NCBI GenBank assembly: GCA_014529385.2
Contig: CM043949.1
Span: 113,401,477 to 113,465,476 of the forward strand
Source of the DNA: Adiantum capillus-veneris
Taxonomy: Eukaryota; Streptophyta; Polypodiopsida; Polypodiales; Pteridaceae
Reading direction: 5' to 3'
DNA: 64,000 nucleotides
Numbering within the stretch: position 1 is the stretch's first letter; every line of letters begins with the position of its first letter. Under the pieces are notes generated by a model. The model was given only the letters and a program-made list of their open reading frames with translations. It ran no database searches and was not told the DNA's origin. The translations under genes and the position numbers were made by a program. Below, in pieces: positions 35,245-45,010 of this stretch.

Positions 35245-38010
35245 TCAGTCAACCTTTCCTCCATCTAGGCTGGCTACAATCTTCTTTGATTGTTCCTCTT
35301 TTGTGATGTCGCCTTCGTAAAGAGCGACATACTGCTCCTCCTCTATTCTCTTTTTCGTTTTTATCACTTCAAACTTCATCAAAGAGAAAGGCAGGTTGGG
35401 TTGCATCCACTCTTCATGGAGCACTTTTGTGTCTAGTCCCTGAAGTCTAATGGAGATTAGGAGTCTCCTCTCCCATTCCATTTCCGCCTTGGCACTCTCC
35501 TCTGTTGACTTTTCTATTTGGTCATGGAGCCTTTGTTCTTCTTCTTCAAAGATTCCTGAAGTTGAGGTCACCTCTTGAACTGGGGCTGGATCTTCAATTG
35601 TGGTTGCCTCTCCAGTTTCTGGTAGCTCTATGGCTGCTCCACCTGATTCTTCTTGTGGTGTTTCTGTCTCTCTTCTTTGTTGCTCTTGTAGATCTTGGAG
35701 CTGTTTGCGGAGGGTCTCATTCTCTGTTCTTAGTGTTTGATTTTCTAAAGTGAGCCTCTCCTCTGCTGCCAATGATCCCTCCGCATTGTGCAACCTTTGC
35801 ACTTGCTCTAATCTTAGCTCTCTTTGTAAGCTTCGGACCTGGTCTTCCAGAGCTGGTACAAGAGCTCCCTCTTGTTCGCTTCCTGCTCTGCTAGCTCTAG
35901 GAGTAGTCCCGAGTCTAGTGATTGTTCTTTCTTGGAGCTCGACTCTCTCCCTTAGCTCAATGAGCTCATCTTTAGCCGCCTCCAAGTCATCTTCCATCCG
36001 CTCCCTTGCTTCCTGTGCACTTGTTACTTCTCTTGAAGCCTCGGCTAGCTGGAGTATCAAGCCGTCTCTCTCGTTTTCCGCGTTGTAGAGTGATGCTTTA
36101 TGACTTTCAGATTTAGTCATAGCATTCTCTAATTTCCTCTGCAACTCGGCTTCCCTTTGTTTGGCTGTCTCAATCTCCACTTCCTTTGCCTTGGATCTTT
36201 TTTTGATCTTGCTGAGCAGTTCATGCACCATGTGCATATCTTTTTCATCTTCATCTGTCAACTCTAAAGATTTTTCTGTCACCACCTCCACTGGCTTCGG
36301 CTCTTCTAGTACGTTCTGCTCGTTCAGTTTCTCTTCACTCTCTTTTGTACTCTTTGTTTTTTCCTTCGTCCCTCTCCGATCATCTTGTTTTTGTATGGTG
36401 ATCCCATAAACTGCCTCAAGGGCCTCTTCTTTAGTGTACCCTATCTCTACCAGATCCTCATAATCGTTTTTCTTTTGCTGAATTGGATCTATCTCCTTTT
36501 CCTTGGTCCCGGCCTCCGGCTTTTCCATACCAGCCGTGTCCATCTCTACTGTGGTCTCTTCCACAATGATTTCAGTCTTCTTCCGGCTTGGTACATCAGT
36601 AAAGGAGGGCTGATTGTCCTCAGTTATCTTGGCTTTCCCTTTGTTTGCTTGCCCGTCTTTCTCTTGAGGTTCAGTAGACTCATCCACTTTCTTCTTCCCC
36701 TTGTCGTCATTTTTCAGCTCAGCTTTTAAAAGCTGTACTTCCTCTTCAGTGTATGGCTCGACAGGTTGCTGCTCCAGTATAGCCTCTGACTCCTCATAAG
36801 CTCTAATATATTGATCATATTGATCAACATGTGGCCTGACTGAGCTAGTTCCGACTTTAGTGGGGTCTGACACCCACTTTTCTTCAAAGTCCCCCTTTAG
36901 AGCTCTTTCCGCTCTAAACTGCTCCACCAGTCTTTCCATTCTTGCCGCTTTCTGACTTTTGGTTTGCTTGGGAGCAACCTTCTTCTTTGCTTTCTTCATA
37001 AGCGGCTCATCCACATTCTCTTCAGGTTCTGAAACTATTTCTAGTTTCTTGCGTGCTCTTGTGGACGCCCTCTTGCATACTTTAGGCTGTTCTTCCTCCT
37101 CATCGGCTTCTCTAAGCCACTTATTCTGGGAGGGAACCTTTGGCCATTGATCTCTGGCTCCAATAGCTTCATAAGCTATTCTTGTCAGAACTTCAGCTCC
37201 TCCTATATACTTTGGCTTCTCGTTGTGCATGGCAATTACTTGCTCGTGGATGTGTTGAGCGTAATTCACCTCTTTTGGCTTATTGCTCTTCAATGCCCAT
37301 GTGATGGTAGTTGCAATGGCATCGGGTGGTGTCGTATACTTTTGCGGTCTTTTACTGCAAATATGGAGAAATTGGTTGTACAGTCGGCAAAGGGTTGCCG
37401 CTCTTTGGTCTGCCATATCTCCATAAGTTGCATTCTGTTTCTTAGACCCATAAACCTCTATAGCCTCCCTTCTTTCCCTGACAGAGCTCCCTTTGTTGTG
37501 CAGCTTCAATGCATCTGCAATGAGCTGTGGAGTGATCTGTACCTCTACTTTCTCTCCATCTATTGCTGTCAATGTGGCTTTCCCATCCTTCTGAATGGAG
37601 GTTTCCAACTCATACACTCTTCTTGTATCTACACATGATGGTCTCGAGGTGAAGAATCTGTGCAAGTCTGCCCTTTCCAGGTACCTGCTGATGTTCTCTG
37701 ACCTGCTATAATCCACCAATTCTTGTGGGATCATCGGTATATCCACCGCTTGCCCTTGAGGATCTCTGAAAGTCCCCTGGTAGATCTTTATTCCCTCTTG
37801 TTCCAGTACTGCTTCCTCCACCCAAGTTTTGGTTGGCTTGAGGGTTTCTGCTGGAATGTCAAAGGGTTCTACTTCTGCAAGAGCATCTTTGATTGTCGGT
37901 CTTTTTCTCTTTGTTGCTGATGACTTGGCGGAATCTATGGATCCTGTAACTCCAATTTCAGAAGTTAGCGTCTTTTTAGTACTGAAAGCCGAAATGAAGC
38001 TTTTAACTAT
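35245..38010 (-). CDS. 3' ORF after pol: large coiled-coil protein of unknown function
   Basis: The open frame runs from 38,010 to 35,245, about 920 codons, without an early ATG. A pyrimidine-rich run ending in AG at 37,983-37,982 could be a splice acceptor, so it may be made from a spliced RNA, as env-type genes are. Residue numbers below count from a GTG at 37,821. Roughly 1-240 is a globular region (SRSENISRYLERADLHRFF, then QITPQLIADALKL) resembling plant transposon-associated domains, but I cannot name it. About 255-300 is rich in Lys/Arg with nuclear-localisation-like runs. About 370-530 is charged and acidic. About 545-760 is strongly predicted coiled coil with regular Leu spacing. I see no signal peptide or membrane segment, which argues against an envelope protein. 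It may bind nucleic acid or the core particle. Confidence 0.7.
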   Translation of the reverse strand: MVKSFISAFSTKKTLTSEIGVTGSIDSAKSSATKRKRPTIKDALAEVEPFDIPAETLKPTKTWVEEAVLEQEGIKIYQGTFRDPQGQAVDIPMIPQELVDYSRSENISRYLERADLHRFFTSRPSCVDTRRVYELETSIQKDGKATLTAIDGEKVEVQITPQLIADALKLHNKGSSVRERREAIEVYGSKKQNATYGDMADQRAATLCRLYNQFLHICSKRPQKYTTPPDAIATTITWALKSNKPKEVNYAQHIHEQVIAMHNEKPKYIGGAEVLTRIAYEAIGARDQWPKVPSQNKWLREADEEEEQPKVCKRASTRARKKLEIVSEPEENVDEPLMKKAKKKVAPKQTKSQKAARMERLVEQFRAERALKGDFEEKWVSDPTKVGTSSVRPHVDQYDQYIRAYEESEAILEQQPVEPYTEEEVQLLKAELKNDDKGKKKVDESTEPQEKDGQANKGKAKITEDNQPSFTDVPSRKKTEIIVEETTVEMDTAGMEKPEAGTKEKEIDPIQQKKNDYEDLVEIGYTKEEALEAVYGITIQKQDDRRGTKEKTKSTKESEEKLNEQNVLEEPKPVEVVTEKSLELTDEDEKDMHMVHELLSKIKKRSKAKEVEIETAKQREAELQRKLENAMTKSESHKASLYNAENERDGLILQLAEASREVTSAQEARERMEDDLEAAKDELIELRERVELQERTITRLGTTPRASRAGSEQEGALVPALEDQVRSLQRELRLEQVQRLHNAEGSLAAEERLTLENQTLRTENETLRKQLQDLQEQQRRETETPQEESGGAAIELPETGEATTIEDPAPVQEVTSTSGIFEEEEQRLHDQIEKSTEESAKAEMEWERRLLISIRLQGLDTKVLHEEWMQPNLPFSLMKFEVIKTKKRIEEEQYVALYEGDITKEEQSKKIVASLDGGKVD

Positions 38011-40757
38011 TCAAATGACTTGAAAATTGAAACATGAGCTATTCAGGGCCTAAGGATGCAGGGTAGGTGAAAAAATATGCAAACTGGGCTCAAAATCATG
38101 CTGGAGACATTATACGCGTATGATGTCTTTTGTGTCAAAATGACTTCATATTGGTTGTGCTTGTAGCTGATAGTGTATACATGAGTATCATATGCTTGCA
38201 TTTGAGTTTGGATACCATTTGGTCAAGTTTTGGCCAGTTTAGTCCAGTTCCGGCTCTTGGCAAAATTTTGAAAGGGATTTGGATTTTATGATCCAAATTG
38301 GATAAAACTTGGTGGTTCACCTTCAAATGGTATGTAGATCACTTCTGTTTGGTGATTGAAGCCCTGAGGTGCCAAAATCACATAGTGAGACATCATACGC
38401 GTATGATGTCTTTTAGTGTAATTTTGGAACAAATTTCTCTATAAGCTTGGATTTGGCTTTAGATAGGCTTATTCAGTGGATTTATGAAGTTTGGATAGAT
38501 TTTGGGCTAAAAATGGCTCTGGAGACATCATACGCGTATGATGTCTTTTTCATCAATTTTTCATGGGATTGGTTCTGTGGACTCCCCATGTACTAGTGAA
38601 GGACTGTCCCTACTCAAATCTTGGTTTGGACTTAAGTATGTTGGATTTGGGCTAAAATAGGCTTTGGATGAAGGATTTTCCCTCAATTGGGCTAATGGGG
38701 TGATCCACTTGACCAAATGGTTCCAAACTTCATATGTAGCATGTATTAGATATATATAATGGATGTATGATGTCAAATGATCAGTTTTGGCTCTGTAAGT
38801 GCAAATAGACATCATACGCGTATGATGTCTTTTGTGTCAAAATGGTGCTTTTTGGTTCCAGATAGCTTGTAGATGTGTTAATCAACAATCCTACAAAGTT
38901 TCAATGAGTTTGGAGTTATTTTGACAAAATTAGGACCAAAAATCAATTTTTATGGCCTACTTTGCGTCTTTTTGGTTTTCCTTGGGTTTTCTAACTCCAA
39001 TTCTCATGATACTTGGTTCATAGGATGTGATTAACATGTGGAATGAGGCTATGCACTCAAATGTTGAAATGGATGTGAAAATCATGCTGTGAGACATCAT
39101 ACGCGTATGATGTCTTTTCTTGAAATGTTGGTCTTTTTGTGCAAAGAATGCTTTGTGCTAGTGCCCTAAGCCCTGATAACTAGTTTTCAACTTAAAAAGT
39201 CATCAGTTTAGCTAAAAAGCCCCCTTATAGGCATTTCAGTCTCCGAAGTCGTCTTTTTGCCTTGGAGTTGAATTTCTTCAACTTTTCTTCTCGAGAGTTG
39301 CATTTCCAGCTCATTGGATATGTTGTGAAGCCACCTATTTGGTTGAACTTGACTTTGGCTCCCCGTTCTCCATCTTTCTCCATTTAGTTGCCCGAAAGCG
39401 TCTTTTTCACCATCGGTAAGTGAATCAGCTTTCTTTTGGGTTTTGCTTGCAAACATAAGTCATCCATGTATATTTGAAGCTGCTTGTGAAGTTTCATGTC
39501 ATTTGGTCGTCAATTTTAGCCGTTATGCCAAAATGACGCTTTGTGTGTCCGCAGCTGAATCGGTTGTTCCGACCTACTTTTGGTGATCCAAACCCGGAGA
39601 TACTCCATGGTTGCATTGCCCTCGATGTTGTTAAGCTTCCTGAGAAGTTTTTGTGTCGTTTCGACAACTTTTTCCTGTTTGCCTCTTGCAGGCTCTGTTG
39701 ACCTAGGGTTTTTCAAGTCGTTCTTTCTCGAGCTTTGAGTGTTAGAAACCCATCTTCTATGTTAGGGTAACCCACCTCTAAGTTCTTGCAAGGTTTGGTT
39801 AGGCGGTTGTGCCCCTACCTAGCGTTCTTCCCCATTCCCCGTCTGCTCTTGTTTCTTGGTTTTGGTCAGTTTTCGCGACAAAAGTTAACGATAAGCATCA
39901 AAAGCTTATGGCAACGAGTCTACCTCTCATGTCTGGTGTCCTCTGAGCTCTCGTAGCAGTCGTTGAAGGCGGTAGAAGGTCGGATGCTCCTGTGTGCTCT
40001 TTGCTCTCTCCAAGAAGGTAATAGTGGAAATGAGCTTGAAAGTGATGTGAAAAATACTTAACTTCGGGCTTCCCGGATCACTTGTTACCAAATTTGACAT
40101 GTGCTCCTATCTCGTCGTGAAATGCACTTTAGGATTTGAAATTTCTCAATTTGGACTCCGTTTGACCTGTTTCTGAGAAATCTGTCCACTTTGCCAAAAT
40201 TCTGTCATTTCGGGCTTTCCGCAACTTTTCCGAATTGTACCAATTTTTACCATGGGTTGCCCTTGTCATTAGGATCATCACCGTCTATTCTTTTCTTTTT
40301 TCCGATCTCATTTCACCTGCTTTTTTATTTTTCTTTTACTTTTATTAAGAAAATCATAAAAAATAAAGGAAAATAGCAAATTGAAGCCAAAAAATTCCAA
40401 ACATACACGATAAATAGCTGGTAACCCTGTGTATATGAATATACACTTATTTGTGATTTCTGGACTTGGATTACCACTTTTTTTCACTTTTTAGCTCCAA
40501 AAACACTCTTATTTAGTGATATTTACACGTCTAGAGACCCAAATTCATCATTTGATCTCTTCTTGTTGCAAAACAAGGTATATAAGGGCATAAATATTAT
40601 CAATATCCGCAATCAAACATAAAAATTGCAAAATCATGTAAACACTGCCCTTGTAATATAATTTTTGTTTTTCTTTGTTTTTGGCGCTTGTAGCTGCTTT
40701 GTAACTCCTGTATACCTGTATACCTCCCCCCCTCCTAGTCTGAGTCCTCCCGGACGA
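38011..40757 (-). other. Spacer between pol and 3' ORF with phased palindromes
   Basis: 2.7 kb without a supported gene. The 3'-ORF side (38,105-39,115) holds five copies of a 24-bp palindrome at spacings of 283, 135, 284 and 285 bp, embedded in diverged repeat units. The rest, 39,120-40,757, is AT-rich with no recognised element. See the palindrome entries. Confidence 0.75.
38105..39115. repeat. Five 24-bp palindromes, 3' cluster
   Basis: Copies at 38,105-38,128 (one mismatch), 38,388-38,411, 38,523-38,546, 38,807-38,830 and 39,092-39,115, all with the core ACATCATACGCGTATGATGT. On the plus strand each is followed by TTTT or TTTTT. Flanks are partly shared: TTTTGTGTCAAAATG follows both the first and the fourth. 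A half copy (GTATGATGTC) is at 38,765-38,774. In RNA each could form a 9-bp stem with a self-complementary ACGCGU loop. Confidence 0.95.
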
Positions 40758-42440
40758 CTATGAAGTGTCTGTGGGCAAAGCAATGTAGTTGTTTTGGTCA
40801 TAAGTTCCCAGTGCAATTGTAGAGCGATGATACAACAGTCTTTCCAATAAAGCTGCTCTTTGCTTGATTGAAGGATTGGTGGTCGGGTTTTGGGTTGGTT
40901 TTGGCACTTCGGTAGTAGAATCAGTAGATGGATTCTTCTTTACTTTGTTGTTCTTTTTCACAATCCAAATCTGCTTCCGCTTCACTTGTGCTTGCCACAA
41001 ACTCTTTGCGACCCAAACCTGCTTTGTTCTTTGTGTTGATTTCCTCGACTTGAAATACCTAGGAGTGTTCGTTGATTGTACTGAAGGGAGTTCCTGTTTA
41101 CAAATCTTTGGGATCCAAATTTGCTTGCTATAGCTTTGTGCCGTCATGAACTTCTTTGGAATCCAGATCTGTTTCACTGTCCTTGATTGTCTGGAATCAC
41201 TCTGTTGTCTGGTATTGAAGACTCTGTTTTCCACCTTTGTGTTCTCTGGCACAACCTTTTTTGGTCTCCATACCAACTTTGACTCCGTTTTTTCCCAAGG
41301 TTGAGCTGTTATATTATTGCTTGTCTTCCTTATCCACTGTTGAGAATTCCTCGTCGAAGAGTAATCCGGTTGTAAAGAAACTTTTGGTTGCCATTGCTTC
41401 TTCTTTTTCTCTGGTTGTTGTTTACCTTTGTCTTTGGATTCGTCCTTTGGAGTTGGCTCTGCTCCTTTGGTGAACTTAACTGATTGACTTTCACCTTCGT
41501 ATTTGATAAGCACTGATTTAGAACTCCAGTCAATCATTGCATTGTATTGCTTCTGCCATGGTTGTCGTAGCAATAATGGATGTTGTGTAGCTTGGTCTTC
41601 AACCACGTAAAACATATGAGGATACACATAACGGTTAATCTGTATATGTAAAACTGTGCATCCGACAGTTTTGATTGAATTCTCAGAGTAACTCTTTAAC
41701 TCTTGTTTGGCAGTTTGTAGTTTAGTGTCATTTGTCAATTGTCTATACAAACTGAGTGAAAGTAGGTTAGCTTGAGCTCCTGAATCCAATAGTGCTCTGG
41801 CTTTGATTTGGTTGGTTCCTACTTTGCATTCAATGGTGGGTTCTTCTTTGTCATTATCCATTTCTGTTATACTGACTGCGTTTATTCGTATTGCTCCTTC
41901 ATTGCGCTGTTTCTGACGTAGTAGTCTTCTTTTCTCCATTCTTTCCTTCGCCACGGCTTGCGCTTCCTCCAAAATCATTTTCTTTGTGTGGACACATAGC
42001 TTTTCTTGATGTATTTTGAGAAGCATGTCTTGGGTTAGCGGCAAAAGATACTTTTTCACTCTGCATCCACTAATCCAATTGGGCATTTCTTCTCCGTCTA
42101 ATGTAGCAAGCTTGACGGCTCCGCGTGGTGATAGATCTTTAATCACCAGAGGTCCCATCCCTCGCTTTTTAAGCTTCTTAGCATGTTGTTTCAGAGTGTA
42201 AACTAGGACATAGTCCCCAACCTTAAACTCTTTAGTCTGCACATGCTTATCAAAAAATTCTTTTTGTCGCCTTTTTTGAGCGTAGATAGAAGCCACTGCT
42301 TTTAGGCGAAGCTCATCTAGCTTTTCCAGGTCATCTATTCTATCAGAAAGCTCGTGCCCTGTCCACTCTAGATCCTTAGCCACCCTTAAGGTTGAAATCA
42401 AGAATTCTATTGGTAAGATAGCATTTAGCCCAAAAACCAT
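40758..42440 (-). CDS. Integrase C-terminus + second protease-like domain + Trp-peptide repeat tail
   Basis: 560 codons, in the same frame as the upstream RNase H/integrase ORF, separated from it by two in-frame TAG codons. Residues 1-150: end of integrase, with KVGDYVLV and GPLVIKDLSPRGAVKL blocks. Residues ~200-320: a retropepsin-like domain with ALLDSGAQANLLS (D219-S-G-A) and, about 65 residues later, HPLLLRQPWQKQYNAMIDW, which matches the second conserved block (usually I-L-G-R-x-W). Residues ~345-500: seven short repeats around K-Q-I-W-I-P-K. The tail is basic and ends near residue 560. A protease after integrase is not the normal Ty3/gypsy order. The retropepsin call rests on two conserved blocks and their spacing. 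Function unknown; it might process a separate part of the polyprotein. Confidence 0.75.
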   Translation of the reverse strand: MVFGLNAILPIEFLISTLRVAKDLEWTGHELSDRIDDLEKLDELRLKAVASIYAQKRRQKEFFDKHVQTKEFKVGDYVLVYTLKQHAKKLKKRGMGPLVIKDLSPRGAVKLATLDGEEMPNWISGCRVKKYLLPLTQDMLLKIHQEKLCVHTKKMILEEAQAVAKERMEKRRLLRQKQRNEGAIRINAVSITEMDNDKEEPTIECKVGTNQIKARALLDSGAQANLLSLSLYRQLTNDTKLQTAKQELKSYSENSIKTVGCTVLHIQINRYVYPHMFYVVEDQATQHPLLLRQPWQKQYNAMIDWSSKSVLIKYEGESQSVKFTKGAEPTPKDESKDKGKQQPEKKKKQWQPKVSLQPDYSSTRNSQQWIRKTSNNITAQPWEKTESKLVWRPKKVVPENTKVENRVFNTRQQSDSRQSRTVKQIWIPKKFMTAQSYSKQIWIPKICKQELPSVQSTNTPRYFKSRKSTQRTKQVWVAKSLWQAQVKRKQIWIVKKNNKVKKNPSTDSTTEVPKPTQNPTTNPSIKQRAALLERLLYHRSTIALGTYDQNNYIALPTDTS

Positions 42441-42515
42441 GTTATATGGGGTCGTTCCTATTGATGTTTTATATGCTACCCTATATGCCCATAATGTTGA
42501 ATGCTACTTCTGGTC

Positions 42516-44189
42516 CTAGTCAGTTCTCGACTCAGATACAATCTTCGTAAGGACCGTGCATATGGTTTTGTTTGTTGCTTCAGCTTGTCCGTTTGCTTGT
42601 GGATGATACGGGGCTGATTTCCTATGGATTACCATGAATTCATCTAGAAGGATCTCTATCACTTCATTTATAAAATGTGTGCCTCGATCACTCACAATTT
42701 CTATTGGCAATCCATATCGTACAAAGACGTATTCATATAGAAATTGTGCCGTGGTCCTGGCATCTGCTTTTTGAGTTGCCTTTGCTTCGACCCACTTTGT
42801 TAGATAGTCTGTAGCCACAACGATGTATTGTGCATGAGTCTTATATGCAGGAGGTGAAATGGGTCCGACATAATCAATCCCCCATTTTGCAAAAGCTCTT
42901 GCCCCCATCATTGGTCTAAGCGGCATATCATCTCTTTTAAGTGGTACTTTGGTCCGCTGACAGTCATTGCACCGTTTAACGTATTCCTCAGCGTCCATAT
43001 GTAATGTTGGCCACCATATTCCTGCGGCTAAGACAAGTTTTGCTGTCTTATCACCTGAGAAATGGCCTCCACCTACTCCTCCATGAGCTTGCTCTAGGAT
43101 TATCACATACTCAGACTCTGATGCGCAAATCCTAAGCTGGTTGTCTTTACCTCTCTTATAGAGTTGATCTCCTATTAAAGCGTAATCTCTAGCTTCTGTC
43201 TCTACAGATTTCTGACAAGCTTTTGACGTTCCTTCTGGGAAAGTTCTATTTGTGAGATATTCAACAATATATTGACTCCATTCTAGAGCGATCATTATCT
43301 GATATAATGTCGAATACTCTGTTGGCGGTTTTGATGAACATACAATACATACAGTGACATATTCATGTACGCTTTCTTTCATTCCTGGCCAATAGACTCC
43401 CAATTGTAACAAATTCCTATATGTGTTCCTTCTTGAACAATGAAATGCACATTCCTGAACATGTGCTTCGCGCAGATATATATTATATTCCTCAGGATTG
43501 ATGCATAGTCGTAAAACATGATCATTTCCCAATTGATACAACCTTCCTGCAACCAATTGAAGATTCTTGGATTGCTGAATAGCAATATGTTTCTGGTTGT
43601 ATTCTCTTCTATCGAACTCTCCTCCATAGGTTAATAGGTTAACGACATTTTGAGACCACTTCGGTATCATTTCTATGTTGAACAAGTACGCGTCTGGCAT
43701 GTCGTCATCTACTCCTATAGGGTCTTCTCCATTCGTCAATCGCGAAAGATGATCAGCTCTAAGATGTGTTTTTCCTTTCTTTACTACTACCGTGAAGTCG
43801 AATTCCAGTAAGATAATGAACCATCTCACTATTCTCCCGGTATTGCATGGTTTATTCACTAGGTAGAGCAAGGCTTGGTGATCCGTAAAAAACACAAACT
43901 TGTTGGCTAGAAGATAATGCCGAAATTTCTTCACAGCATATATCATTCCTAATCCCTCTCGCTCTGTTGTGGTGTAATTCTTCTCTGCATTGTTGAGCTG
44001 TCGACTGGCGTAACAGATAGGAAAATCCATGTTTCCTTCTTCTGGCTGAGCCAGAATGCATCCTATTGCATATGCCGAAGCATCTATGTGCACATGGAAT
44101 ATCTTCTCCCAATCTGGTGATTTCAAGACTGGAGCAGTAATGAGTGCCTCTTTCAATTTCTTGAACGATTCCTCACACTCTCTGTCCAT
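42516..44189 (-). CDS. RNase H - doubled HHCC zinc module - integrase core (pol middle)
   Basis: 557 codons. RNase H at residues ~1-145 has D36, E76 and D103 in the usual blocks (HIDASAYAIG, TTTEREGLGMIYAV, FTDHQALL). Two zinc modules follow: H243-x6-H250-x30-C281-x2-C284 and H369-x6-H376-x30-C407-x2-C410, each preceded by a W-S-Q block (residues 178 and 304), a period of 126 residues. The integrase core has D439, D501 and E537 (DD35E). The frame ends at a TAG at 42,513-42,515; another TAG follows four codons on, and the frame then reopens into the 42,440 ORF. Both stops are one transition from TGG. The start is not real: this is pol, joined to the RT frame upstream by a one-base frameshift near 44,175. 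Confidence 0.9.
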   Translation of the reverse strand: MDRECEESFKKLKEALITAPVLKSPDWEKIFHVHIDASAYAIGCILAQPEEGNMDFPICYASRQLNNAEKNYTTTEREGLGMIYAVKKFRHYLLANKFVFFTDHQALLYLVNKPCNTGRIVRWFIILLEFDFTVVVKKGKTHLRADHLSRLTNGEDPIGVDDDMPDAYLFNIEMIPKWSQNVVNLLTYGGEFDRREYNQKHIAIQQSKNLQLVAGRLYQLGNDHVLRLCINPEEYNIYLREAHVQECAFHCSRRNTYRNLLQLGVYWPGMKESVHEYVTVCIVCSSKPPTEYSTLYQIMIALEWSQYIVEYLTNRTFPEGTSKACQKSVETEARDYALIGDQLYKRGKDNQLRICASESEYVIILEQAHGGVGGGHFSGDKTAKLVLAAGIWWPTLHMDAEEYVKRCNDCQRTKVPLKRDDMPLRPMMGARAFAKWGIDYVGPISPPAYKTHAQYIVVATDYLTKWVEAKATQKADARTTAQFLYEYVFVRYGLPIEIVSDRGTHFINEVIEILLDEFMVIHRKSAPYHPQANGQAEATNKTICTVLTKIVSESRTD

Positions 44190-45010
44190 TCAAAGTTCAC
44201 TATTAGCCTGTAAAGTGGTTGGCCTATTATAGCGTACATGTAAATGAATCGTCTATAATATCCGCAATGTCCCATAAAGCTCTGTACTTGTTTCGCATTG
44301 GTTGGTCTAGGCATATCCACTATAACTTTTATCTTCTCTAAATCCGTGGATATTCCGTTTTGTGAGACAATATGTCCCAGAATTCTGCCCTGTCGGACCA
44401 TAAACACACATTTCTCAGGATTGAGACAAATGCGATATGTCCTACATTTCTCAAATACTTTTCTTAGGTGTTCTAGATGCTCATCTCTCAGAAGAGAATG
44501 TACACATAAGTCATCCATGTATATTTCTAGAAACAACCTTAAGTATTCTTTGAAAGCATGCGTCATCAGCCTCTGGAAGGTTGCGGGAGCATTGGTTAGA
44601 CCAAAAGGCATAACCCGATAAGCATAAATTCCCCACTCCGTTGCAAAAGCTGTTTTATGTTGATCTTCCAGTGCTATGGCTAGCTGGTTATATCCTGAAA
44701 AACCATCAAGAAAAGAGTATGCTGTTTTCCCTGATACACGCTCTAGAACATGATCAGTTATCGGCAGGGGATAATTGTCCCTGATTGTTGCAGCATTCAC
44801 TTTCTTTAAGTTGACACACACTCGGAGTTTTCCGTTCTTCTTGGGTACCACCACAATCGGAGATACCCAATCGGTGTGTTCAATCTCGTATATGAATTCA
44901 GCTTCCATTAGCTTATCTATCTCTTCTTTGATTCGCTTAGCAAACGTATCATTATATGTGTATGGTCTCTGTCTACTAGGCTTTGCGTCTTTTTAGTGGG
45001 ATTGTGTGTT
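44153..45010 (-). CDS. Reverse transcriptase of the giant element
   Basis: The 251-codon frame from 44,908, plus upstream sequence to about 45,010 in the same phase, holds RT. Visible are TDWVSPIVVVPKKNGKLRVC (fingers), NYPLPITDHVLERV, YSFLDGFSGYNQLAI with the first catalytic Asp, RVMPFGLTNAPATFQRLM, and EIYMDDLCVHS with the Y-M-D-D pair, then the thumb (LGHIVSQNGI). All catalytic Asp residues are present. The frame is lost by one base near 44,175 (into RNase H) and near 45,000 (upstream), so this copy cannot make a single pol polyprotein. Confidence 0.92.

Noticed and set aside
35245..38010. Envelope gene of an endogenous retrovirus-like element
   Set aside because: No signal peptide, membrane segment, glycosylation-rich ectodomain or fusion peptide; it is a charged coiled-coil protein.
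38105..39115. CRISPR-like array
   Set aside because: Repeats are palindromes in a plant retroelement with spacings of 125-288 bp and diverged repeated flanks, not unique short spacers.
44153..44189. Programmed frameshift between RT and RNase H in the giant element
   Set aside because: The same copy has other frameshifts and stops; a simple one-base loss in a GA-rich run explains it, and no slippery site or downstream structure is evident.
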